This document shows positions 50,413 through 59,678 of a stretch of DNA of 64,000 nucleotides, in pieces. The stretch is from NCBI GenBank assembly GCA_015485665.1, contig WFTC01000001.1, positions 1 to 64,000 of the forward strand, read 5' to 3'. The position numbers and the translations under genes were made by a program. Source of the stretch: Candidatus Altimarinota bacterium. GTDB taxonomy: Bacteria; Patescibacteriota; Gracilibacteria; UBA1369; 2-02-FULL-48-14. The notes beneath the pieces are model-generated. The model saw only the letters and a program-made list of their open reading frames with translations, was not told where the DNA came from and did not search any database. Position 1 is the first letter of the stretch. Each line of letters starts with the position of its first letter.

Positions 50413-51648
50413 ATGGCTAGATCCCGTCCAAAAAAATATGATCATATACTTCTGTTAGCCGTATTGGCTCTTTTAATGATAGGCATTGTTATGATCACAA
50501 GTATAGGCGTGCCTAAGTCAATTCGCATTTCCGCACCGGATTTAGCTTATCCGGACTGTGGAGATGCTACTGTAGATTGTTATTTGATTTTGAAAAATCA
50601 TGTTGTGCGTGTTGCTTTGGGACTGATTACCATGCTGTTTACATGGAAGATTAATTATCGTTTTTGGAAGAATATATCACCACTTATTTTTGGAGTTGGA
50701 GTGGCGCTTTTGACTTTTGTACTTTTCGGAGGTGATGACAACAATACTTTTGCAACCAGTTGGATCAATTTACCGGGTGTTCCTTTTGTAAATTCACTTC
50801 AACCATCGGAGATTGGCAAATTCGCAATGATTCTTTATTTGAGTTATCTCTTTTCAGAGAAAATTTCAAAGGCTCAGCTTGAAGATTGGAAGGAAGGTTT
50901 TTTAAAGTTCACAATGATTGCCGGAAGTATTATAGGATTGGTTGTATTGCAGCCTGATTTCGGATCCGCTTTGGTTATGGTTGTAATTGCCGTTGTGATA
51001 TATTTTTTAGCGGAAGCACCATTGAAACATTTTCTTGTAGGTGGAAGTATTGTGCTTTTTTTAATCATGATCGCTGTGAGTACTCAACCTCATATTCGCA
51101 AAAGAATAAATGCTTATTTAAACCCAAGTCCTGAATGTACGGAAGAAGATTGTTGGCAGACTCGTCAAGCCAATATTGCAATAGGGTCAGGAGGATTTTG
51201 GGGTAAGGGATTGACTCAAGGCATACAGAAATCATATTGGCTGCCTCAGGCATCAGATGATTTTATTTTTGCAGCTTCAGCTGAAGAATTAGGATTTTTC
51301 CGTACAACATTAATCGTATTATTGTATTTTTTAATAGCGTACAGAGGCTTTCAAATTGCAAGTCACGCTCCAAATAAATTTGCAATGCTTACTGCATCCG
51401 GCATAAGCAGCTGGATTTCAGCTCAAGCTTTCCTTAATATAATGGTAAACACTGCACTTGCTCCGATTACAGGAGTAACATTGCCTTTCATGAGTTATGG
51501 AGGCTCATCCATGCTAACAACTTTGGCGGCGATCGGAGTTCTTCTGAATATTTCTCAATTTACCAAAACATATGCATATCGTTCTGACGGGGGGCGGCAC
51601 CGCCGGACACGTCGTTCCCAACCTCGCTATCGCAGACGCTATAGCTGA
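50413..51648 (+). CDS. ftsW: FtsW/RodA/SpoVE family glycan polymerase
   Basis: 411 residues from the ATG at 50413; an in-frame TTG at 50401 is an alternative. About ten membrane helices form the SEDS fold. Signature strings: FVNSLQPSEIGKFAMILYLS, GLVVLQPDFGSALVMVVIA, DFIFAASAEELGFF and GVTLPFMSYGGSSMLTTLAAIGVLL. It polymerises lipid II at the septum; murG next door favours FtsW over RodA. The very basic C-terminal tail (GGRHRRTRRSQPRYRRRYS) is encoded over the murG start. Confidence 0.92.
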   Translation: MARSRPKKYDHILLLAVLALLMIGIVMITSIGVPKSIRISAPDLAYPDCGDATVDCYLILKNHVVRVALGLITMLFTWKINYRFWKNISPLIFGVGVALLTFVLFGGDDNNTFATSWINLPGVPFVNSLQPSEIGKFAMILYLSYLFSEKISKAQLEDWKEGFLKFTMIAGSIIGLVVLQPDFGSALVMVVIAVVIYFLAEAPLKHFLVGGSIVLFLIMIAVSTQPHIRKRINAYLNPSPECTEEDCWQTRQANIAIGSGGFWGKGLTQGIQKSYWLPQASDDFIFAASAEELGFFRTTLIVLLYFLIAYRGFQIASHAPNKFAMLTASGISSWISAQAFLNIMVNTALAPITGVTLPFMSYGGSSMLTTLAAIGVLLNISQFTKTYAYRSDGGRHRRTRRSQPRYRRRYS

Positions 51649-52609
51649 ATTAAATCCTGAAGTAAAAATAAGTTATATAGGTTCCAACTCCGGAATGGAG
51701 CGCAGACTTGTAGAGAGGCATGCATTGCCATTTAAAGGTATAACATCCGCAAAGTTAAGACGCTATTTTTCCTTGCAAAATTTTATTGATTTTTTCAAGC
51801 TGCCAATAAGCTTGTTTCAAGCAATGGTCCTTTTAAGAAAAATGCAAGCCGATGTACTTTTCAGTAAAGGAGGTTTTGTAGCTTTGCCGCTTGTATTGGC
51901 TGCCTATTTAAATAAAGTGCCAATAATTATTCATGAATCAGATGCCATTTTGGGTTTAACAACACGCATTTCAGCTCCTTTTGCAACAAAGATATTGTTA
52001 GCATATCAAAGCGTGGAGGCGGAGCTTAAATCTTACAAAGACAAGGTGGAGGTTTGCGGCAGTCCGATTCGTGAAGAAATTATCAAGGGTGATAAAGAAC
52101 TGGGAATGCAGATAACAGGCTTTTCAGGGGAAAGACCTGTACTTTTGGTAATGGGTGGTAGTAGCGGATCGGCTCAAATCAATCAAATCATCAAAGAAGA
52201 AAAAGAAAAATTGATGGAAACTTTTGACGTAATTCATATTACGGGTGCAAGACACGCAAAAGACTCAAAAGAAGAACATTATTGGTCTTGTGGCTTTGTT
52301 TATGAAGAAATTGCCCATTTATACGCAATTGCAACCCACGCTTTGTCACGTGCGGGTGCAAATACTTTGGCTGAATTGGAAGCTTTAAAAATACCTTGCT
52401 TGCTTTACCCTTTAGGCTTGGAGAGCAGCCGAGGAGATCAAATTGAAAATGCAAAGTATATGGCTTGTAAATACAATTTTATGCAAGTTGCGGATGAAGA
52501 AAAGTCCGCTTTGTCGCAGCTTATTTTGCTTCCAAAACGCAATGATCATGTAAAGGAATCTTATGTTGCTAAACATATTGCTCAGATATTGCTGGGAGTG
52601 AATGAATAA
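51572..52609 (+). CDS. murG: UDP-GlcNAc:undecaprenyl-PP-MurNAc-pentapeptide GlcNAc transferase
   Basis: 345 residues. Makes lipid II from lipid I on the inner membrane face. The N-terminal glycine loop TGGGTAGHVVPNLAIADAI is diagnostic. ADVLFSKGGFVALPLVLAA, HESDAILGLTTRISAPFA, LVMGGSSGSAQINQ and SRAGANTLAELEALKIPCLL complete the set. The start overlaps ftsW by 77 bp, and the overlap is distinctly GC-richer than its surroundings. Confidence 0.96.
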   Translation: MHIVLTGGGTAGHVVPNLAIADAIAELNPEVKISYIGSNSGMERRLVERHALPFKGITSAKLRRYFSLQNFIDFFKLPISLFQAMVLLRKMQADVLFSKGGFVALPLVLAAYLNKVPIIIHESDAILGLTTRISAPFATKILLAYQSVEAELKSYKDKVEVCGSPIREEIIKGDKELGMQITGFSGERPVLLVMGGSSGSAQINQIIKEEKEKLMETFDVIHITGARHAKDSKEEHYWSCGFVYEEIAHLYAIATHALSRAGANTLAELEALKIPCLLYPLGLESSRGDQIENAKYMACKYNFMQVADEEKSALSQLILLPKRNDHVKESYVAKHIAQILLGVNE

Positions 52610-52664
52610 ATTTGCTAAGCTCAAACCATGAGAATTTACTTTCATAAGTCCATATCTTAGCTTC

Positions 52665-53702
52665 ATGAAACTGGGCATACAAGGATGGTTTCTGGCGCAG
52701 CCTCATACAGGAATAGGCAAACACTGCTTGGGGCTTTTAAGGGAAATTGCAAGGCGTCCAAATGTGCAAGCTGTTATTCCGGTACCTATGCCAATGAATC
52801 ATATTGGAATTCCAAAGCATTGGATTAAAGTTATACGGCCAAAGTGGTGGCTCTTTCATGCTTCTTTGAAAAAATGGTATTGGGAGCGTTATCAAGTCCC
52901 CCGTTTTTTTTCCAAGCAAAGACTGCAGTGGGAACTTTACCCTTACCCTTGTCCACTTCCCGAGCATTCGTCATCTCTCAGAGCCATGACTGTGCATGAT
53001 ACCATTTTATGGACTGATAAGCGCTATATGAAAGGATTTTTGAAATCTAATTATCATAGAGCTTCAAAACATACTTTGGTAAATATGGATAAGCTGTTTT
53101 GTGTTAGTGATGCGACAAGAAAAGATTTAAATATTCCATCTGCAATTTTGCTGCCAAATGCCGTAGAGATACCTAAAGAACTAAACAATACAGATCATAA
53201 AAAAGATCTTGTTTATTTGGGAGGTTATGCTCTGCACAAACAAGTACCTTCACTTATAAAAGCTTTTAGTTTTGTAAGGAAGAATCAACCTGAAACAGGA
53301 CTGATTTTACTTGGTGAAGCGCATCACAGATCTATTTATTACCCTCAAGTACCGGATTGTGAAGGCGTGACTCGCATGGGAACACTCACAGATAGGCAAA
53401 TTTATTCCATTTTAAGTTCCGCCTTTGCTTTAGTGCATTTTTCAGACAGTGAAGGTTTTAACATGCCTCTTTTGCAAGCAATGTCTGTTGGATGTCCGGT
53501 TATTGCAAGGGATTTACCGGTTAATTGTGAGGTTTCTCACGGGAAAGCACTGCTTTTAAAAAATCCGGATGGACCATCTTTGTTGAAAGCAATAAAATAT
53601 ATACGCAGACACAGAGAAGATATAATTCAAAGTCAATTCAAGGCCGCCGGAAATTATAGTTGGAAAAAATCGGTGAATATTTTACTTGAAAATTTGCGAT
53701 GA
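52665..53702 (+). CDS. Glycosyltransferase family 4 (GT-B)
   Basis: 345 residues. The N-terminal loop GIQGWFLAQPHTGIGKHCLG and TVHDTILW are GT4 features. The donor half has VYLGGYALHKQVPSLIKAF and SEGFNMPLLQAMSVGCPVI, where the second Glu of E-x7-E is Gln. The role is probably mannosyl or related transfer in envelope glycans. It is the first gene of a tight run (4-bp overlap) with the bPH, LemA-like and miaB genes. Confidence 0.87.
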   Translation: MKLGIQGWFLAQPHTGIGKHCLGLLREIARRPNVQAVIPVPMPMNHIGIPKHWIKVIRPKWWLFHASLKKWYWERYQVPRFFSKQRLQWELYPYPCPLPEHSSSLRAMTVHDTILWTDKRYMKGFLKSNYHRASKHTLVNMDKLFCVSDATRKDLNIPSAILLPNAVEIPKELNNTDHKKDLVYLGGYALHKQVPSLIKAFSFVRKNQPETGLILLGEAHHRSIYYPQVPDCEGVTRMGTLTDRQIYSILSSAFALVHFSDSEGFNMPLLQAMSVGCPVIARDLPVNCEVSHGKALLLKNPDGPSLLKAIKYIRRHREDIIQSQFKAAGNYSWKKSVNILLENLR

Positions 53703-54295
53703 AAAGAAAATTAAAATTTCCGGGGCAAAAGAAAGGTGAAGAAATTCAAGTGCTGGTTCGTAAGCACTGGATAATTGATGTGAAAGTGGCGATGATGTTT
53801 CTCATTTTCGCTATAGTTCCTTTTGCAGCTGCTTTACTTGGAAGTATGCTTTATTATGAAGGGGGTCTACCAAGTAATATGAAGAATTTTTTATTGGGAC
53901 TCATGATATTTTGGGTTTATTGCCTTATGGCCTTGGTAATGATTTATGTTAAATGGCTTAATGAAGAATTGGATGTGATTATTGTTACGAATGAACGTAT
54001 ACTTTCTCATGATCAAGTAGATTTGTTTCATAGGGAGATCTCAGAAACAAGCATTGCACAAGTGCAAGATGTGGTAGGTATTGAAAAAGGATTTTTCGGT
54101 CATTTGTTTAAATATGGTACTTTGCGCATGCAGACTGCGGCTCAGCATATAGTTTTTGAAATTCATAATGTAAGTCGCCCTTATGAAACCGCAAGGAACA
54201 TTCTTGACTTGAGAGATAAGTATCTGGATAAAGAAAAATTTGAATCTCCAAGCCCTTTAAATCATACAAATTCTCAATCAACCTTTAAAGTTTAA
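53699..54295 (+). CDS. Bacterial PH-domain membrane protein
   Basis: 198 residues. Two membrane helices (about 28-50 and 63-85) are followed by a YdbT-type bPH_2 domain: DVIIVTNERILSHDQVDLFH, ISETSIAQVQDVVGIEKGFF and YGTLRMQTAAQHIVFEIHNV. Its stop shares a base with the next start. The family function is unknown; it probably scaffolds at the membrane. Confidence 0.85.
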   Translation: MKRKLKFPGQKKGEEIQVLVRKHWIIDVKVAMMFLIFAIVPFAAALLGSMLYYEGGLPSNMKNFLLGLMIFWVYCLMALVMIYVKWLNEELDVIIVTNERILSHDQVDLFHREISETSIAQVQDVVGIEKGFFGHLFKYGTLRMQTAAQHIVFEIHNVSRPYETARNILDLRDKYLDKEKFESPSPLNHTNSQSTFKV

Positions 54296-54771
54296 TGGAA
54301 AATTTTCTTCTTCTTCTAATCGCCATTTTATTACTACTTTTTATTTGGCTTATGTGGGCACGTCAAATATTGATCAGTCATTTGCGCTCTTTTCAACGCC
54401 GTGATGAACTTCTGCGTCGTGATTATCAAAAGAGGAGAGATATGGTACCTTATTTGCTTGAAAGTTTTCGCAGTAATGCGGAAGTGGGGACAAAATGGCA
54501 TGAACTTTTGGAAGCAAGAAAGCGATTTCATACCGAGGAAGCTCTCAGTTTAAAAGAAGAAGAATCTTTTGAAGAGAAACTGAACACATTTATTCAAGAA
54601 AATGACATTTATGATATAAATTATCTTGAAGCGGAAAAAAATATTCTGAAGATGAATGAGACAATAGATCTTGCAAGAAAAGAATGGAAGGCTGAGTATG
54701 ATTACTTTTTAAGCCTGAAAAATAGCTTTCCCTATTCTTTAGCCTCTGTTATTTTCAAGATCCGAATCTAA
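54295..54771 (+). CDS. LemA-like membrane protein (divergent)
   Basis: 158 residues. An N-terminal membrane helix (about 4-22) is followed by a helical body. The LemA hallmark appears as DYQKRRDMVPYLLESF and, at the end, YFLSLKNSFPYSLASVIF. It is shorter than LemA at 1269-1856. It is paired here with a bPH protein rather than a TPM protein. Confidence 0.7.
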   Translation: MENFLLLLIAILLLLFIWLMWARQILISHLRSFQRRDELLRRDYQKRRDMVPYLLESFRSNAEVGTKWHELLEARKRFHTEEALSLKEEESFEEKLNTFIQENDIYDINYLEAEKNILKMNETIDLARKEWKAEYDYFLSLKNSFPYSLASVIFKIRI

Positions 54772-54775
54772 GGTT

Positions 54776-56137
54776 ATGAAATATTTCATTCAAACTTACG
54801 GCTGTCAGATGAACACTTCTGATTCCGAGCGTTTGGCAAGTGTTTTGGAGAGATTGGGTTATGAAAAGGCAAGTGAACTGCAAGAAGCGGATTTTTTGGC
54901 TTTCAATACTTGCTCCGTACGTCAGAAAGCTGAAGATAGAGTGCTCGGATTGCGCCCTAAACTTCTTGAGCTTCGTGAACAAAATCCAAAAATCATTTTT
55001 GCAATTACGGGATGTATGGTTAAAAAAAGTTCCACCAAAAATGATATGGCTAAAAAAGATGAATTGCTTCGCAGAATGCCGGAAGTTGACATTGCTTTTC
55101 GGATTGAAGATGTAGCAAAGCTTCCGATTTTTATCTCCAAAATTGACGCAGATTTAGAGTTTAAAGACAATTTGGACGATGGAACTTTGGAAAATTATTT
55201 TAAAATCGCACCTCGTAAAGAAGCGAATTATTCTGTTTTTGTGCCGGTCATGACAGGTTGCGATAAGTTTTGCACTTATTGCATAGTACCCTACACAAGA
55301 GGCAGAGAATATAGTCGTGATTTTAATGAGATATTGGATGAGTGCAGAAAACATGTGGAAGAGGGTGCGCTTGAAATTACATTGGTAGGGCAAACCGTGA
55401 ATACTTATGGCTTGAGTTTTAATGACCGTAAATCTGGTAAATTCAATGACTTTAAAATGAATCCTTTTGCAGCCTTACTTCGTGAAGTGGACAAATTAAA
55501 GGATAAAGGTCTTAAACGACTTAGATTTACTTCACCTCATCCGAGAGATTTCCATGATGATATAATTGCAGCAATGGCTGAGTGTGAAACTTTGTGTCCT
55601 TATTTTCATATGCCAGTTCAATCCGGAGATAATCGTACTTTAAGACGCATGAATCGCAATTATACAATGGAAGAATATATTGAAATACTTAGCAAAATAC
55701 GTAGCGCCATACCTAGAGTTGCTATTTCTACGGATATTATTGTTGGCTTTTGTGGTGAGACGGAAGAAGAATTTGAACGTACTTATGAAATGTATAGGCG
55801 TTTACAATGGGATTGGTGCTATTTGGCCCGTTATTCTCCAAGAAAAGGAACTTATTCAGAGAAAAAGCTTAAAGATGATGTTCCTCCGGATGAAAAAGCG
55901 CGTAGATGGCATAAGCTTAATGACTTAATGATGAATATAGCTGCCGGCAAAGCACAGTCACTTGTAGGTCAAACTCTTAATGTTTTGGTGAATACGCAGA
56001 TAGGCGAGACTTGCAGTGGCAGAACAGATTCTTTCAAAGAAGTAAAGTTCAAATCGGGACGTACTTTGTTGGGGCGAATTGTGCCCGTCAAAATAACTCA
56101 CACAAAAGGTATAGAGATATTTGGCGAATTGGCTTAG
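54776..56137 (+). CDS. miaB: tRNA-2-methylthio-N6-isopentenyladenosine synthase MiaB
   Basis: 453 residues. Radical-SAM methylthiotransferase acting on A37 of tRNAs. The N-terminal UPF0004 domain has YFIQTYGCQMNTSDSERLAS and NTCSVRQKAEDR, with cluster cysteines including GCMV. The radical-SAM motif is CDKFCTYCIVPYTRGRE. A C-terminal TRAM domain follows (about 390-450). Strings ITLVGQTVNTYG and HMPVQSGDNRTLRRMNR fit MiaB. It overlaps alaS tail to tail by 4 bp. Confidence 0.95.
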   Translation: MKYFIQTYGCQMNTSDSERLASVLERLGYEKASELQEADFLAFNTCSVRQKAEDRVLGLRPKLLELREQNPKIIFAITGCMVKKSSTKNDMAKKDELLRRMPEVDIAFRIEDVAKLPIFISKIDADLEFKDNLDDGTLENYFKIAPRKEANYSVFVPVMTGCDKFCTYCIVPYTRGREYSRDFNEILDECRKHVEEGALEITLVGQTVNTYGLSFNDRKSGKFNDFKMNPFAALLREVDKLKDKGLKRLRFTSPHPRDFHDDIIAAMAECETLCPYFHMPVQSGDNRTLRRMNRNYTMEEYIEILSKIRSAIPRVAISTDIIVGFCGETEEEFERTYEMYRRLQWDWCYLARYSPRKGTYSEKKLKDDVPPDEKARRWHKLNDLMMNIAAGKAQSLVGQTLNVLVNTQIGETCSGRTDSFKEVKFKSGRTLLGRIVPVKITHTKGIEIFGELA

Positions 56138-58179
56138 CAATCCAGAACTGCTTTAATTCTTCTAATACCGGCGGAACTGGATTGTTCTTTTATGATTTTA
56201 AAACTTTTGCCAAGTTGACCGGTATGTTCAACATGAGGACCACCACAAATTTCTTTTGAGAAATCTCCAATGAAATAAACTTTTACTTTACCTTTGAGTT
56301 CTCCTTCATATTTGTCAATAAAAATCCCTGTTGCTTTTAGGTCACGTGCTTCTTGCACGCTCATCTCTTTAAAGCTTACAGGATAGTCTGCGGCAATAGC
56401 TTTATTTACTATATTTTCAATTTTTTCAATTTCTTCCTGTGTAAGTTTTTGTTCATGATTAAAGTCAAAGCGCAAACGCTTTGCTGTGATATTTGAACCT
56501 TTTTGTTCAACATGAGGTCCAAGCACGCGCCGTAAAGCCTCCAGCATCAAATGTGTGGCTGTGTGTAGTTTTTTACTTGCTTCGCTATGGTCAGCCAAGC
56601 CTCCTTTAAACTTAGCTTTGGCTCCCGCTCTTGATTTTTCTTGATGTTTTTCAAAAGCCTTATTGAAGGCTATTTCATCTACCTTTATTCCTTTTTCTTC
56701 TAAAATTTCCTTAGTCATCTCAAAGGGGAAGCCATGTGTTTCAAAATAATAAAATGCTCTTTCTCCACGCAAAGACCAAGCTTTTTCTTGCAGTTGTCTT
56801 GCCATTTTTCTAACTGTATCTTTCACATCCAATTCCATGTTAGAAGCTTTTGCTTTATATTGCGCCCTCATTTGGGCAATTAAAGGTCGCAAGTTTTGAT
56901 TGAACACTTTAAGAGCATCTTTTTCCGCAATTATTTGAGAAACGGCGTTTAAACTCATTTCCAATTCAAGTAATTTTGATGAATTTGATAGGCGATTCAG
57001 AGCTTCTGCAATTCTTTCAATATCACGATCTATTTCCGCTTCACCACTTATCAAGGATTTTTGAAATTTAGTTTCTTCTTTCTCAAGAGCTTCAATAATA
57101 CGCTTTTCATTCTTTTTCAGTTCAGGATACATTTCAGAATAAATTTTAATGTAAATGCCGGCAATTTGAGCTGTGAAAGCTTCTTTAATGCCGAGTTTAC
57201 GTCCATGGCGAATTGCTCTGCGAATAAGTTTTCTCAGCACATAAGCTTGATCTGTATTAGCGGGAGTTACGCCACGCTCATCTCCAATAATGAAAGTGGC
57301 ACTTCTGATATGGTCCGCAATGACACGTTCACTTATGAGATTTGATACCGACTGCAATTCACAAATTCTTTCCATTGCCGGACGAAACAGCTCTGTTTCA
57401 TATGCAGAGTCTTTGCCCTGTAAAATTGCGGTTATGCGCTCAAGCCCCATGCCGGTATCAACATTTTTTTGTTTTAATTCTTCAAAACTTCCCTCTTTAT
57501 TTTTATAAAACTGCATAAATACATCGTTCCATATTTCCACCCAAGGAGTATCATCATCTGCGGGTTCGGTGTCCCACATTTTATCTATTTCATCTGAATT
57601 ATAGTAAAAAATTTCCGAATCGGGTCCGCATGGTCCTGTAAGTCCGGCAGGACCCCACCAATTTTCTTTTTTATTATAAGAAAAAATACGTCTTTTTTGA
57701 TTCTCCCAAGCATCTTCATTTCTTACAAAACCAAGTGACTCCCAAATTTTTGCCGACTCTTCATCATAAGGTGAGTCTTCATCTCCTTTGAAAACAGTTA
57801 CGGCTAATCTGTCCGGATCCAAGCCCAAACCTCCCGATTCAGTTGAATTTGTTAAAAATTCATAAGACATTTTAATTGCTTCTTCTTTGAAATAGTCTCC
57901 CAAAGACCAGTTTCCAAGCATCTCAAAGAATGTAAGATGAGTTTTATCTCCAACTTCATCAATGTCTCCGGTGCGCACACATTTTTGGACATTGACAAGG
58001 CGCTTTCCTTCAGGGTGTTTTTCTCCCATTAAATACGGCACTAAAGGGTGCATTCCCGCAGTTGTAAATAAAACCGTGGGATCGTTTTCCGGAATCAAGC
58101 TTGCGCCTAAGATAGCTGCATGATTGTGCTTCTTCGTGAAGAAGTTAATATAAGCTTTTCTTATTTCAGATGCTTTCAT
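56134..58179 (-). CDS. alaS: Alanyl-tRNA synthetase, short form
   Basis: 681 residues against about 875 in E. coli. The catalytic domain (about 1-240) has FFTKKHNHAAILGASLIPEN, LFTTAGMHPLVPYL and FLEMLGNWSLGDYF-like strings. The editing domain keeps HTATHLMLEAL and CGGPHVEHTG. The protein ends just after the editing domain (SSSAGIRRIKAVL), so the C-Ala/DHHA1 region is absent. A long helical insertion lies at about 370-470. Short AlaRS forms are known in reduced genomes. Confidence 0.94.
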   Translation of the reverse strand: MKASEIRKAYINFFTKKHNHAAILGASLIPENDPTVLFTTAGMHPLVPYLMGEKHPEGKRLVNVQKCVRTGDIDEVGDKTHLTFFEMLGNWSLGDYFKEEAIKMSYEFLTNSTESGGLGLDPDRLAVTVFKGDEDSPYDEESAKIWESLGFVRNEDAWENQKRRIFSYNKKENWWGPAGLTGPCGPDSEIFYYNSDEIDKMWDTEPADDDTPWVEIWNDVFMQFYKNKEGSFEELKQKNVDTGMGLERITAILQGKDSAYETELFRPAMERICELQSVSNLISERVIADHIRSATFIIGDERGVTPANTDQAYVLRKLIRRAIRHGRKLGIKEAFTAQIAGIYIKIYSEMYPELKKNEKRIIEALEKEETKFQKSLISGEAEIDRDIERIAEALNRLSNSSKLLELEMSLNAVSQIIAEKDALKVFNQNLRPLIAQMRAQYKAKASNMELDVKDTVRKMARQLQEKAWSLRGERAFYYFETHGFPFEMTKEILEEKGIKVDEIAFNKAFEKHQEKSRAGAKAKFKGGLADHSEASKKLHTATHLMLEALRRVLGPHVEQKGSNITAKRLRFDFNHEQKLTQEEIEKIENIVNKAIAADYPVSFKEMSVQEARDLKATGIFIDKYEGELKGKVKVYFIGDFSKEICGGPHVEHTGQLGKSFKIIKEQSSSAGIRRIKAVLDC

Positions 58180-58286
58180 GAAAACTTATTGAAAGGGATC
58201 AAATTTTATCATGAGCCGGCAAGATGGACAAACTCTGGCTGAATTTGTCCGCTTCTGGCATAGTCAAGACACGCTTCATTGAGATT

Positions 58287-59678
58287 ATGTCGCACTCAAT
58301 ATCTTCATTTCCAAAGCGGTTTTACACCTTTCTTTCAGAGACTGTATTTTTATTATCTTTTCTGGCAGCTTTTTCTTTTGTTGCTCTTGCCTTTTTTTCT
58401 CGCATAAACTCATTGTCCAATCTTGCAGAGTATCTGCCTGAAAATACTCAAGCTTTTTTTGTGGTGAATACGCAAAAATATATTGCAAGTTCAATTTCTG
58501 ATATGCCCAATTTTTATTGGCAAGATTTTTTTGATCAAGATCCACTAACTTTAAAATGGTTCAAAAGAGATATTGCGCTTGCATGGCTTAATAACGAAAT
58601 TGTGGGTTTCATTGAAACACGCTCCATTTCACAGGCCGATAATTTTATGGAATCTACCTTGCTTGAAGGTGAAAAATTTATAAAAAATGGAAATATCAGT
58701 TGTTATGATGAAGAATTTTTCAAATGTTTTACATATCGTGGAGATTTTTTGGTATTTGGATCCGGTAATGCGCTTTCAAGTTTGGAATCTGGATTGGAAT
58801 CTGAAAGTTCTTACATAAATGTGCGTTCTCGTTTGCCATACAAAGGAGATTTTTTCGCCTATATAAATTTTAAAAATATGGAGCGAAATTCAATGACTTT
58901 ACTTAGTGAGTATCTTCCGGAAGTCTTCCCAACTTTTGGAATTTCCATTAAGATGAAACTTGGAGAATGGGATGCAGAATCTTTTCTTGCAGTAGATAAA
59001 TCTCTCTTGAAAGGAGATGCGCTTTTCAGACCGAATTTTACTTTGCAATCTAAAATTGCATCTTTAATACCACAAGACTCGGCTTTGAAGTGGTCTGGTG
59101 TGGAAGCCGGAAGTTTTATATTATCATTGATGGATAATCTTCCTGATTTGGATCTTCCTGATAATTTGGAAGCGATATTTAAAAATTACACTTCTTTATT
59201 GGATGGCGAGCAGACACTTTCATGGAAAAGTGACGGAGGTTTTTTATGGATTTTGGAAGTTGATGATCCAAAGTCAGATTTGACTCTCGGCTTGAAAGAT
59301 GAAATTGTTTCTTATTTTACAAGTAAAGATCCAAATCTAAGACCGGAAATAAAAACTTACTATGACGATGAATATTATTTGCTTGAATCGAAAGAGGGCA
59401 AAATTTATTTTGCGGCAATGCAAGATATAATATTACTTTCACAAAATAAAGATGACTTTTTTTCAATTTTGGACAGCTTGCGATATAGTCAAGACAGAAG
59501 CAAAATGGAAGAGCAAGTACCTCTTTTAAGTGGTGGTCAACAAAGTTTGAGTCTAGACATGACTATACTTCAAAAATCACCTATAATGTCTACGCTCTTC
59601 AAAAGAGAAGGATCATTGACCGCCGGTGTAAAAATTTTTGATGACGGTTTTTACTTCAGATCTCACTTTGTATTTTAA
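58287..59678 (+). CDS. DUF3352-like membrane-anchored protein
   Basis: 463 residues from the ATG at 58287; a start 21 codons upstream is possible. One N-terminal membrane helix (about 15-40) is followed by an extracellular region starting LAEYLPENTQAFFVVNTQKY, the usual opening of DUF3352 proteins. The rest is alpha/beta with no catalytic motif seen. It abuts the DUF4012 gene with no gap, so the two are co-translated. Confidence 0.7.
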   Translation: MSHSISSFPKRFYTFLSETVFLLSFLAAFSFVALAFFSRINSLSNLAEYLPENTQAFFVVNTQKYIASSISDMPNFYWQDFFDQDPLTLKWFKRDIALAWLNNEIVGFIETRSISQADNFMESTLLEGEKFIKNGNISCYDEEFFKCFTYRGDFLVFGSGNALSSLESGLESESSYINVRSRLPYKGDFFAYINFKNMERNSMTLLSEYLPEVFPTFGISIKMKLGEWDAESFLAVDKSLLKGDALFRPNFTLQSKIASLIPQDSALKWSGVEAGSFILSLMDNLPDLDLPDNLEAIFKNYTSLLDGEQTLSWKSDGGFLWILEVDDPKSDLTLGLKDEIVSYFTSKDPNLRPEIKTYYDDEYYLLESKEGKIYFAAMQDIILLSQNKDDFFSILDSLRYSQDRSKMEEQVPLLSGGQQSLSLDMTILQKSPIMSTLFKREGSLTAGVKIFDDGFYFRSHFVF

